Of a stretch of 18,982 nucleotides of DNA, positions 1-6,877 are shown piece by piece (the stretch's first letter is position 1; every line of letters starts with the position of its first letter). The stretch is from contig JBCDBB010000075.1 of the NCBI GenBank assembly GCA_039184415.1, positions 1-18,982 on the forward strand. Reading direction: 5' to 3'. The notes under the pieces are model-generated. The model did not search any database. It was not told the origin of the DNA and saw only the letters and a list, made by a program, of their open reading frames with translations. The position numbers and the translations under genes are program-made. Source of the stretch: JANSYP01 sp039184415. GTDB lineage: Bacteria > Pseudomonadota > Alphaproteobacteria > Rhodobacterales > Rhodobacteraceae.

Positions 1-824
1 CGGCGGCAGCCGCGCGGGGCGGGGCCGGTCAGCACCATTGGCGCGGTGATCCGTTCGGCCAGCCGCACCTCTGTGGCGTCCAGCACCAGACCGGCGCCCA
101 GCAGCACCATGTCGCGGGTCGCAGCGCGGGCGATCTCATCCTCGCCCAGATCCGCGCCTTCGGGGTCGAGCGCATAGCACCTCAGCCCGTGCAGCGCGAA
201 GGCGGTCGCGGCAAGGATGGCGGCGTCTGCACCGGGACCGGCATCGAGGGCAATCAGCGCATCGCCCTCCCGCGCATGGCTGAGCGCAGCGGCCAGCGTC
301 GTGGCGTGCTCGCTCTCCGGTCCCGGTACGAGCGGTGTGAGCGCGGGCATCAGCGCCTCGCAGGGCTGCGGCATGCCACGCAGCGCATGGACGACGGCGG
401 CATCGACGGACAGGGGGCGATGCGCGAGGACCGGCCCCGGCGCAAGCGCGACGAGCCCCGCATCCCGCAGATGGCGCGTGAGGCCGAGCGCGTCCACCGC
501 CTCAGGTCCCAGGACGGCCTCGGCCAGCACGGGGGTCGCCCGGCCCTCCACCGCAAGCGGATGGGCCGCCAGAGTACCTGCGGCCTCCAGCGACAACTCC
601 GGCCCCGCCGCCAGCAGGAACAGATCGCGCTCCAGCCCGTGGAGGGCGAAGCGTGTGCAAAGTTCCTGCAGGCCCAGCAGGGCGAGTGCTGAAATCGGCG
701 TCAGTGCAGCATCCAGATCGGGCTCCGGCCCGTCGCGCGACAGCAGCCAGATCACCCGCGCCGCGGCCTGGTCGAGCGCCTGGCGCTGCACCAGCGCCGG
801 GGGGATCTGCGCAGCTTCGGTCAT
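1..824 (-). CDS. eCIS AAA+ ATPase (Afp15/Pvc15-like), N-terminal part, cut by window edge
   Basis: The frame stays open from ATG at 824 to the left edge, giving 274 residues without a stop. It is the N-terminal half of the AAA+ ATPase found beside the tail terminator in contractile injection loci, whose role is thought to be in particle assembly or loading. Seen: a helical segment around residues 51-77 containing FALHGLERDLFLLAAGPEL, which matches the winged-helix N-domain of this family; a second winged-helix-like stretch near 115-150 (PLSVDAAVVHALRG); and from about 185 a P-loop-like start GPGADAAI (196-203) that lacks the Lys-Thr/Ser of Walker A, as expected of the degenerate first AAA module. 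The catalytic module with true Walker A/B would lie left of the window. The ATG overlaps the stop of the DUF4255 gene (ATGA, 821-824), implying translational coupling. Family assignment is from recognition of sequence and position; the ATPase core itself is not visible. Confidence 0.75.
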   Translation of the reverse strand, partial: MTEAAQIPPALVQRQALDQAAARVIWLLSRDGPEPDLDAALTPISALALLGLQELCTRFALHGLERDLFLLAAGPELSLEAAGTLAAHPLAVEGRATPVLAEAVLGPEAVDALGLTRHLRDAGLVALAPGPVLAHRPLSVDAAVVHALRGMPQPCEALMPALTPLVPGPESEHATTLAAALSHAREGDALIALDAGPGADAAILAATAFALHGLRCYALDPEGADLGEDEIARAATRDMVLLGAGLVLDATEVRLAERITAPMVLTGPAPRGCR

Positions 825-2137
825 GGATCGAGATCCACAAGTGGCCCATCGAAGCCGGTCGGCCCCATGGTCAGCGCACTGGCCGCGCCGCCGATTTCGG
901 CCCGCAGCAGAAAGGCCGCGGCAGGTACTTCGCGCAGATCGGCCACCACCTCGGTTCCGTCGCTTGCGCGCGCCCGGCAACGCACCGAAAACGCGTCCTC
1001 GACGCTCCCGGGTACCGGATTGAAGAGAAGCGCTGCCACCTGATCGGCCCCGACAGGATGGCTGAGCGCAACTGTCACCGCGCCGCTGAAGCGCGGGCCC
1101 ACGCCATCTCGCGCCACCCCATGCCCGGCCATGATCGGCGCGATCACCAGCGGCGCGGCATTGGACATCTCCCAAAGCCGGTCGGCGCCGCCGCCCTCTG
1201 GCGTGAAGAGATGTTCGATCTGGATCGCGGTGAGCCCGGCGCGGATGTCGCCGGGAAGCTGGACATCGACCCGCGTGTTCGCCGCATTGGCCGCCACCAC
1301 CGGCAGGACCCGGTCGCCCAGCCGCACGCGCATCCGGTCGGAGGCCAGCGCGGTGCCGATCAGCGCCACCCAGGACCCCGGCGCGATCGCGCCCAGCGGG
1401 TCGGGCGCCCCGCCCGCGCCCTGCGGCAAGAGCTGGACCCGGGTGATCTGCGGGTTGCGGATCTGCGCGGTGCGCCCGCCCAGCGTCAGCACCGGCACGG
1501 AGGACCGCACGGGGGTCGCGCTTTCGATCAGCACGCAGGAGGCGTGGTAGAGTGCCGAGGGCCGGAGCGGCGCCGAAAAGGCCGACCAGAGATTGCTGAT
1601 CCCCTCCAGCTGCATCGCGTGCTCCTTGTCGGGCACAGCCGGCGTGATGCGGATCTGCTCGAACTGGTCGGCCAGATCGCTTGCGATGATGAACTGCTGC
1701 GCCGCGGGCAAAAGCGACGCATCCACCGGCCCGCCAGCACCACCGAGCGCCGTGCGGATCGCGTCGCGGGTCAGCACCGGTGTCTCGTGGAGGATCTGCA
1801 TGCCATAGCCCAGCAGTATCTCTGCATGCAGCTCCTCCGCGCCCGTCGCGGTCAGGATCAGATGCAGATCGAGCGCCAGATAGGGGCTGTCGATCCGCGC
1901 ACCCTCGGTATTGCGCGCGGGCAGCCGCTGGCTGGACCAGGCCGCGTTCCGCGTTGCGTGCCACATATAGATGTTGAGCCGGTTGATCGGGTCGGCATCG
2001 CCGCTCGTCACCTCATCAAGCGGCAGAGAGGTCACCGTGAACTGCCCGATTGCATCGAGATTGGCGTTCGCCAGCCCGTCATTCAGCAGGTCCTTCAAGA
2101 CCGCTGTGACAGAAGCGAGCGCGAGCGCATTGGCCAT
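821..2137 (-). CDS. DUF4255 (Pvc16/Afp16-type) tail terminator with IPT/TIG-like C-terminal extension
   Basis: A 438-residue protein. Members of this family cap the sheath-tube end of PVC/Afp-type particles and set the end of the tail. Seen: the family-typical start MANALALASVTAVLKDLL, then NRLNIYMWHATRNAAW (about 52-67), the core YLALDLHLILTATG (86-99), and LLGYGMQILHETPVLTRD (108-125), together forming the DUF4255 domain to about residue 205. Residues about 247-335 (APGSWVALIGTAL, then QLPGDIRAGLTAIQIEH) look like an IPT/TIG beta-sandwich, and 340-438 form another beta-rich segment. Afp16 itself is about 290 aa, so this is a long variant. The start at 2137 is chosen because an in-frame extension to 2449 is low-complexity Arg/Pro sequence antisense-like to the upstream gene, and because 2137 lies one base after the preceding stop. 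The stop overlaps the ATPase start. Confidence 0.88.
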   Translation of the reverse strand: MANALALASVTAVLKDLLNDGLANANLDAIGQFTVTSLPLDEVTSGDADPINRLNIYMWHATRNAAWSSQRLPARNTEGARIDSPYLALDLHLILTATGAEELHAEILLGYGMQILHETPVLTRDAIRTALGGAGGPVDASLLPAAQQFIIASDLADQFEQIRITPAVPDKEHAMQLEGISNLWSAFSAPLRPSALYHASCVLIESATPVRSSVPVLTLGGRTAQIRNPQITRVQLLPQGAGGAPDPLGAIAPGSWVALIGTALASDRMRVRLGDRVLPVVAANAANTRVDVQLPGDIRAGLTAIQIEHLFTPEGGGADRLWEMSNAAPLVIAPIMAGHGVARDGVGPRFSGAVTVALSHPVGADQVAALLFNPVPGSVEDAFSVRCRARASDGTEVVADLREVPAAAFLLRAEIGGAASALTMGPTGFDGPLVDLDP

Positions 2138-2138
2138 C

Positions 2139-2900
2139 TCAGCGCCTCCAGCCGAGATAGTCGGTGAGGCCGGAGCGCATCGGTGAGGCAGGCGCCGGGG
2201 CAGGCCGCGCGGTCTGCGTCGCAGGCGCGGGCGCCGGACGGGGTGGCGCAGGCGGCGGCGCAGGCTTGGCCGGGGCGCGCACCTCGATCCGGCCGATCCG
2301 GACAGTGGGTGCTGGCGGGGCGGGTTGAGCCATCTCTTCCGATGCGGGCTCTCCTGGCGCGGCCTCGGGACGCGGGTTTTCCGGTACTGCCGGAGGCGTG
2401 CTCTGGTGTGGATCTGTGCGCTCCGCCGAGGCGGGCGCGCTTTGGGCAATCCGAACGGTTTCGATCCGTTCGTGGACGGTTTCGCGGGTGCGGGTCCGTT
2501 CCACCTTTGCCTGCGGTGCGGGTACGACGTGTTGCCCTGTCAGTGTTGCGCTGTCGGCCTGCGCCGCGGGCCCCGGCTTTGGCGCAGGACGACGCGTCTC
2601 TTGCCTTTGCGGCACGTCGCGCGGCGTGTCCGGGCGCGCGGCGGCGACCGGTTGCGCCGGGGCGATCACGGTGGCCGGGCCGGACAGTTTCGGCGCGCTG
2701 CCGCTTGCCGGTTCCGCCGTCCCGAACCGTCCCGGCGGTGTAGCGTCGCGCGCGGGAGCCGCGGTGCGCGTCTCGGCGGCGATCTCATGAAACCCGTCCG
2801 CCTCTCCCTCGCCCTCGAACCGAAAGGCGGGGCGCGGCCGGATCGGGGCCGTTGCTTGCGGGGCAAACCGTGCGGCGAGATCCTTCAGCAGACCCGTCAT
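2139..2900 (-). CDS. Pro/Ala-rich eCIS-associated protein with IGRIEV and C-terminal DYLxxRR signatures
   Basis: A 253-residue protein dominated by Pro, Ala, Arg and Glu, mostly without predicted order. The start at 2900 is chosen because it forms an ATGA overlap with the preceding gene; an in-frame extension to 3350 would only be a shadow of that gene. Two islands look constrained: an N-terminal amphipathic stretch MTGLLKDLAARFAP, and the C-terminal part with TVRIGRIEVRAP (199-210), a Pro-rich spacer, and the ending LTDYLGWRR (245-253). From memory, proteins in this slot of other eCIS operons carry the same pair of motifs separated by a proline linker, but their function is not established. 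A charged patch at 132-150 (VERTRTRETVHERIETVR) may be helical. No signal peptide or membrane segment. It sits between the zinc-ribbon protein and the tail terminator, so a linker, scaffold or length-related role is possible; this is inference. Confidence 0.75.
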   Translation of the reverse strand: MTGLLKDLAARFAPQATAPIRPRPAFRFEGEGEADGFHEIAAETRTAAPARDATPPGRFGTAEPASGSAPKLSGPATVIAPAQPVAAARPDTPRDVPQRQETRRPAPKPGPAAQADSATLTGQHVVPAPQAKVERTRTRETVHERIETVRIAQSAPASAERTDPHQSTPPAVPENPRPEAAPGEPASEEMAQPAPPAPTVRIGRIEVRAPAKPAPPPAPPRPAPAPATQTARPAPAPASPMRSGLTDYLGWRR

Positions 2901-3559
2901 TGCGCCGCGGCCTCCAGATAGAGCGCCCGGCGCGCCGGGCTGAGCGCCAGGATCGCCGCTTCGGACCAGCCGAAGGCCTTGGCCAGTCGCGCGACCTCGT
3001 CGACCAGTCGCGGTCCGCTGGCTGCGAGCCGTCCCCAGAGCCAGGCGGGAATGTCGAAGGGCAGGGCTGACGTCGCACCGCACGCGGTACAGGTCAGCTC
3101 CAGCTTCAGACGCATCCCCGGATCGGCCGCCTCCAGCGCGGCCTCGGCAGCCTCGGCGAATCCTGGCGCGTCCCAGGGGGCGCCCGGGCCGATGGCCGCC
3201 AGATCCGGAGCGTCCCCCGCGACATCGGCCAGCCGCGGCAGCCGCAGCGTGTAGTCCTGTCCGCCGAAAGGGATCCTCACGGAATCGCTGCCCGTACGCG
3301 CCGGCGGGACCAGACCCTCGGGCAGCTCGAACTCCGAAATGTCCCCGCATTCCGGGCAGGTGGCCGTCGCCGCGCGGGACGCGCCGTCAAACAGCCGCGC
3401 GTGCAAGGCCCAGACCGCGCGGTCCACATCGCCCAGCGGCGCGGCATCGGGATCGCCGCCCGCCGCGGCGCAGAGCAGCCGCGCCCGCCCGGCCGGGTCC
3501 GCCGTCATCCCCTTCTCGTAGAGCTCCAGGATGACGGCCGCTGTTGGGCCGTCTTGCAC
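2897..3559 (-). CDS. Four-cysteine (zinc-ribbon-like) protein resembling T4-type baseplate hub assembly chaperones
   Basis: A 220-residue protein with a GTG start at 3559, three bases after the tube stop. Two CxxC pairs, CPEC (68-71) and CTAC (157-160), could form one split zinc ribbon. The N-terminus (TAAVILELYEKGMTADPAGR) and the C-terminal segment LAKAFGWSEAAILALSPARR (192-211) resemble proteins found after the tube gene in eCIS and some phage tail operons, sometimes described as T4-type baseplate hub assembly chaperones. In T4 such small proteins aid hub assembly and are not part of the finished particle. That function is not shown here and the T4 link is remote, so the name should be held loosely. 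The gene ends in an ATGA overlap with the Pro-rich gene. No signal peptide or membrane segment. Confidence 0.72.
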   Translation of the reverse strand: MQDGPTAAVILELYEKGMTADPAGRARLLCAAAGGDPDAAPLGDVDRAVWALHARLFDGASRAATATCPECGDISEFELPEGLVPPARTGSDSVRIPFGGQDYTLRLPRLADVAGDAPDLAAIGPGAPWDAPGFAEAAEAALEAADPGMRLKLELTCTACGATSALPFDIPAWLWGRLAASGPRLVDEVARLAKAFGWSEAAILALSPARRALYLEAAAQ

Positions 3560-3562
3560 TGC

Positions 3563-4090
3563 TTAGCTCGCGGGTTCGAGGAAGTCTGGCTCGGACGGCT
3601 CGGTCACGTCATAGTCGCGCTCCCAGCCCTCGTTTTCGAGCTTGATCGACTGGATCGCCACCGCATTGGCATTGGCGTCGAGTTCCGGCATCGCGGTGAA
3701 TTCCGACACCCAGCAGCGGAAGATCCGGTAGCTGATCGCGATCTGACCGGCCTCGTTCATCAGATCGAGCACGATGTCCTTGCGGAAATCCTGCAAGCTG
3801 ACCTCGGCGCCGAGCCCCGCGCCATAGTTCCAGACCTTGTTGGCCCATTGCTCGAACTCGACATCATGGGTGACGCCGCGCTCCAGCATGATGCCCTCGA
3901 ACATCGTCCGGCCCGGGCTCTTGCGCGGGCTCGACGGATCGCCGCCCTCGCGATGCTCGACGATCTCGGTGGTGCGCTTGAGCGCGCCGACCTTGGAGAT
4001 GCCGGCGACATAGCGGCCTTCCCATTTCACCCGGAACTTGAAGTTCTTGTAGGGATCGAACCGGTTCGCGTTGACCGTGAATTGTGCCAT
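3563..4090 (-). CDS. Contractile tail inner tube protein (T4 gp19-like / Afp1-5-type)
   Basis: A 175-residue protein that builds the hexameric inner tube expelled on sheath contraction. Seen: the typical start FDPYKNFKFRVKWEGRYVAG (residues 11-30), ISKVGALKRTTEIVEHREGG with the family's Glu-Tyr/His-Arg-Gly pattern, SPGRTMFEGIMLERGVTHD, and VWNYGAGLG followed by a beta-rich end. Most tube proteins are about 145-155 aa; this one carries a short acidic tail (DVTEPSEPDFLEPAS). The start at 4090 is preceded by GAGGAG on the minus strand (4100-4105), which overlaps the sheath stop, a good ribosome binding site with 9-base spacing. PVC/Afp loci carry two or three tube paralogues; only one is in this window. 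Confidence 0.93.
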   Translation of the reverse strand: MAQFTVNANRFDPYKNFKFRVKWEGRYVAGISKVGALKRTTEIVEHREGGDPSSPRKSPGRTMFEGIMLERGVTHDVEFEQWANKVWNYGAGLGAEVSLQDFRKDIVLDLMNEAGQIAISYRIFRCWVSEFTAMPELDANANAVAIQSIKLENEGWERDYDVTEPSEPDFLEPAS

Positions 4091-4103
4091 GGTCCGTCTC
4101 TCC

Positions 4104-5747
4104 TCAGGTGGCGCGCTGGATGCGCTGCTGAATGCGCAGCACGATGAATTCGGCCGGGCGCACCGGGGCGAAACCGACATAGATGTTCAGGATGCCCAGG
4201 TTGATATCGGCCTGGGTCGTGGTCTCGCTGTCGCATTTCACGAGGTACGCATCCCGTGCCGAAGCGCCTTGGAATGCTCCCTGGCGGTGGAGCTGGCTCA
4301 TGAAGGCATTGACCGACAGCCGCACATTGGCCCAGAGCGGCTCGTCATTCGGCTCGAAGACCACCCATTGCAGGCCGCGCTGTAGGCTGTTTTCGATGAA
4401 AAGCGCCAGTCGCCTCACCGGGACATAGCGCCATTCGGATGCCCGCGCATCCGCGCCGTCGAGCGTCCGGGCGCCCCAGATCACGCTGCCATAGACAGGG
4501 AAGGTGCGGATCGTGTTGAGCCCCTGGGTGTTTAGCGGCCCCTGCTGGCGATCGGTCATCGGGTCCGAGGGCACGCCACCCGCGATCCTTGCCTCGGTAC
4601 CTGCGGGCGCCTTCCAGACGCCACGGGCGGCATCGGTGCGGGCATACTGCCCGGCCGCGATGCCGCTCGTCGCCATCCCGCGCAGCGCGCCGCCATTCAG
4701 CGGGTCCGGCCCGTTGACGCGCGGATAGTACATCGCCGCATCGGGACCAGCTGCTGCGCCAAGCGCGCCCAGCCAGGTGCCGAAATTCGACCGGTCCACA
4801 TCAGGCGGCACGTCCACCAGCAGGAACGCGAAATTGCGCCGGCAATAGGCGACCGCCGATTGGTAGACGCTCGCCATGTTGGCCAGCCGCGTCGCATCGG
4901 CCTGGTTCATCACCGCCACGTCGGGCAGGCAGAGCAGGTTGAAGACCTCGGGCGCGATGGTGTTGAGTGCAAACATCCCCGTGGGCGGGTTCGCCGCACT
5001 GCCATCGCCTTCCTCTCCGACGATCGCGCCGATGACGGCGCCCTCCCAGTCGGCGGTGTTGCCGGGCAGGACACCGTCCCCGCCATCGGCAAGCTGGGTC
5101 AGCGCCGCGGCCGGCGCCTCCAGCAATGCATCGAGGGTCGTGGCGGCTTCGGCCGGTGTGCCGATCATGGTGCGGTCGGGCAATTCGCCGTCGGTATGCG
5201 CGACGGTGACAAGCTCGCTTTCCGCCGCGACGACGGTTTCGACATAGCGGGGATTGGCCGCGTCGGTGGAGACATCCAGAAACGCCTCCTCGCGGACCAC
5301 CGCGTCGCCTTCATACTCGCGCACCAGCATGGTGAACCGCGTCGCGCCAGGCCCGGCATGAGCGATGCCGACCCGCAGCCTGTCGCCCCATTCCCCGACC
5401 GAGTTCGCCGTCACCGTGATCGTGGTCGTGGCCGCCGGGGTGAGCACCGGAACGTCCTGGGTTGCTGCGGCGGGTGCGTCACCGCCCTCGCCGGCGGTAA
5501 CGCGCACGATGAAGGCGACCGATCCGCCGTTGAGGAAATAGTTTCGGACCGCATAGGTGCCCTCGGTGCCGTCCATCAGCCCACCATAGATGCGCTCGAA
5601 CTCGCCATAGGAGGTCACGCGCACCGCGCGGTTGACCGGGCCCCTCTGGGTCACGCAGACAAAGGCGGTGGTCGAGGTCGCAACCCCCGCGATAGGTCGG
5701 TTACCGCTCGGGATTTCGCGGACATAGACGCCGGGTGTGTCGAACAT
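4104..5747 (-). CDS. Contractile tail sheath protein (Afp2-4 / phage sheath family)
   Basis: A 547-residue sheath subunit, the contractile outer cylinder of the particle. Seen: the N-terminal handshake segment MFDTPGVYVREIPSGNRPI, a beta domain around 105-190 (TTTITVTANSVGEWGDRLRV), a middle insertion domain, and the conserved C-terminal domain with FIENSLQRGLQWVVFEPNDE, then QGASARDAYLVKCDSETTT, then IYVGFAPVRPAEFIVLRIQQ near the end. These two termini are the strands that interlock neighbouring subunits. The start at 5747 fits the family N-terminus and has an AAGGGGG-type ribosome binding site just upstream on the minus strand; an extension to 5786 adds only 13 unrelated residues. First gene of the leftward operon, 13 bp before the tube gene. 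The size is at the larger end for eCIS sheaths. Prophage sheath proteins are similar; the flanking DUF4255 and ATPase genes favour eCIS. Confidence 0.94.
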   Translation of the reverse strand: MFDTPGVYVREIPSGNRPIAGVATSTTAFVCVTQRGPVNRAVRVTSYGEFERIYGGLMDGTEGTYAVRNYFLNGGSVAFIVRVTAGEGGDAPAAATQDVPVLTPAATTTITVTANSVGEWGDRLRVGIAHAGPGATRFTMLVREYEGDAVVREEAFLDVSTDAANPRYVETVVAAESELVTVAHTDGELPDRTMIGTPAEAATTLDALLEAPAAALTQLADGGDGVLPGNTADWEGAVIGAIVGEEGDGSAANPPTGMFALNTIAPEVFNLLCLPDVAVMNQADATRLANMASVYQSAVAYCRRNFAFLLVDVPPDVDRSNFGTWLGALGAAAGPDAAMYYPRVNGPDPLNGGALRGMATSGIAAGQYARTDAARGVWKAPAGTEARIAGGVPSDPMTDRQQGPLNTQGLNTIRTFPVYGSVIWGARTLDGADARASEWRYVPVRRLALFIENSLQRGLQWVVFEPNDEPLWANVRLSVNAFMSQLHRQGAFQGASARDAYLVKCDSETTTQADINLGILNIYVGFAPVRPAEFIVLRIQQRIQRAT

Positions 5748-5824
5748 GGTGGCCCCCTTGCCGTTGCACGCCCTGTCTGTCGGCACGCCTCTAGAGCGCG
5801 TACCCGCAATGGCCGCGGCAGAGG

Positions 5825-5841
5825 CTTGTCACAGCGACAAG
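5825..5841. repeat. Inverted repeat in the leader of the sheath operon
   Basis: CTTGTC (5825-5830), five bases, GACAAG (5836-5841): a perfect 6-bp inverted repeat about 80 bp upstream of the sheath ATG. It could be an operator or a small leader hairpin. No T-run follows on either strand, so it is not an intrinsic terminator for the GH25 gene. The rest of the 267-bp spacer (5748-6014) holds no gene that I can support. Confidence 0.35.
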
Positions 5842-5942
5842 GCCGGGCGCTGTCGCGCGCCCCTGATTATTGAAGGCCCGGCGCCGTACGCCGATACCCG
5901 TCCCTCCGCAGGGCGAATGCTGGACCCGCCTTACGTTCCGGA

Positions 5943-5972
5943 AGGTTAGACACAAGAATGTCGACCGATCAA
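5943..5972 (-). promoter_or_regulatory. Candidate promoter for the eCIS operon
   Basis: On the minus strand TTGATC (5972-5967) is followed after 18 bases by TAACCT (5948-5943). Both match the sigma70 consensus only partly. Position, about 200 bases before the sheath start and directly beside the palindrome at 5972-5994, is the main support. Weak call. Confidence 0.25.
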
Positions 5973-5994
5973 CTGTTGCGTCAGGTTCAACAGT
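5972..5994. promoter_or_regulatory. Operator-like palindrome upstream of the eCIS operon
   Basis: ACTGTTG (5972-5978), nine-base spacer, CAACAGT (5988-5994): a perfect 7-bp inverted repeat with 16-base centre-to-centre half-site spacing, typical of dimeric regulator sites. It abuts the candidate -35 element of the leftward promoter and lies 21 bp after the GH25 stop. No regulator gene is in the window. It could also be chance; a 7+7 match in this length is uncommon but possible. Confidence 0.4.
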
Positions 5995-6014
5995 CAGCAG
6001 GTCCGTGAATTCGT

Positions 6015-6848
6015 TCAGCGCTTTGCGACGCGCACCCCGTTGTCGCGCCAGGCGACCCAGCGGTCTGGCGATCCCGCGAACGCGTTGATATCGACGCCGC
6101 CGCGGATGCCTGGAACGAGACCGGTCCCGGTATATTGCCAGAAGGTCCAGTAGGCGCCGGGATGGACCTCGCGCGGGTGCCCGGCGACCGAGCGCAGCCA
6201 GAAATCCGCGCCCTTCACCGTGCCGATGGGGGTCTCGCGGAAGAAATCCACGGTCGTGTAGATGATCGGGCGCTTGCCGTAATGGCGGGTCAGAAGCGCC
6301 ACGAACCGGTCGGCCTTTTGCTTGACCGTCGCATCGTCGGGCCGCCAGGTGCAGGTGCGCGAGGTGTGGGTCCACTCCATGTCGAGCACCGGCGGCAGCG
6401 CGCTGCGGTCGCGCGGCACATTCTCAAAGAACCACTCGGCCTGCTCTTCGGGCGTCCGGCAGAAATAGTAGTAGTGATAGGCGCCCCGGGGCACCCCGGC
6501 CGCCCGCGCGGCATTCCAGTTGGTCTCGAACATCGGATCGAGGTGATCGCCACCTTCCGTCGCCTTGATGAAGGCGAAGGAGACACCGCTTCGCGCCACC
6601 GTTTCCCAGTCGATATCGCCCTGCCAGCGGGACACGTCGATCCCGTGCACCGGATAATCCTCTGGCGCGCGGCCGTCCCAGGGATGCGGGTCGTGGTCCC
6701 CGAACTCCGGGAACGCGACCACCCCGGCCACGCGCGGCGTGTCATAAACCCCAGTTGGTGCTGCGCGCTCCGCCGGCGCGCTGTCGCGTCCGCCGCCACA
6801 GGCGGCGAGGCCTAGGGCCAATAGACTGAAAAGAAGGATACGAACCAT
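6015..6848 (-). CDS. GH25 muramidase (lysozyme-like) lipoprotein
   Basis: A 277-residue glycoside hydrolase family 25 protein that should cleave the beta-1,4 MurNAc-GlcNAc bond of peptidoglycan. Seen: a lipoprotein signal MVRILLFSLLALGLAAC with lipobox LAAC (Cys17), a low-complexity spacer to about 65, then HGIDVSRWQGDIDW (68-81, Asp71), FAFIKATEG (91-99), GAYHYYYF (122-129), LDMEW (155-159, with the DxE pair Asp156/Glu158), and WTFWQYTGTGLVPGIRGGVD (234-253). The active-site set is complete, so it is probably active in the periplasm, anchored to a membrane. Glycine follows the lipid Cys, so outer-membrane sorting is plausible. It is on the same strand as, and 267 bp upstream of, the sheath operon. 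It may be an independent cell-wall enzyme or may help release or deployment of the particles; the sequence does not decide. Confidence 0.92.
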   Translation of the reverse strand: MVRILLFSLLALGLAACGGGRDSAPAERAAPTGVYDTPRVAGVVAFPEFGDHDPHPWDGRAPEDYPVHGIDVSRWQGDIDWETVARSGVSFAFIKATEGGDHLDPMFETNWNAARAAGVPRGAYHYYYFCRTPEEQAEWFFENVPRDRSALPPVLDMEWTHTSRTCTWRPDDATVKQKADRFVALLTRHYGKRPIIYTTVDFFRETPIGTVKGADFWLRSVAGHPREVHPGAYWTFWQYTGTGLVPGIRGGVDINAFAGSPDRWVAWRDNGVRVAKR

Positions 6849-6877
6849 GCTCTGTCTCCGGATGGGCCTGCCTCAGG

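Noticed and set aside
653..2167. Long plus-strand open frame (504 codons) opposite the DUF4255 gene
   Set aside because: Arg/His/Gly-rich composition and exact antisense position are typical of shadow frames in high-GC DNA; the minus-strand frame has clear family motifs.
1..5747. Reading the tail genes as a prophage or R-type tailocin
   Set aside because: No capsid, terminase, portal, integrase, holin or att-like repeat was seen, and DUF4255 plus the AAA+ ATPase are eCIS markers. The left part is missing, so this remains a less likely alternative.
5825..5841. Terminator for the GH25 gene
   Set aside because: The stem is only 6 bp, lacks a T-run on either strand and lies about 170 bp after the stop.
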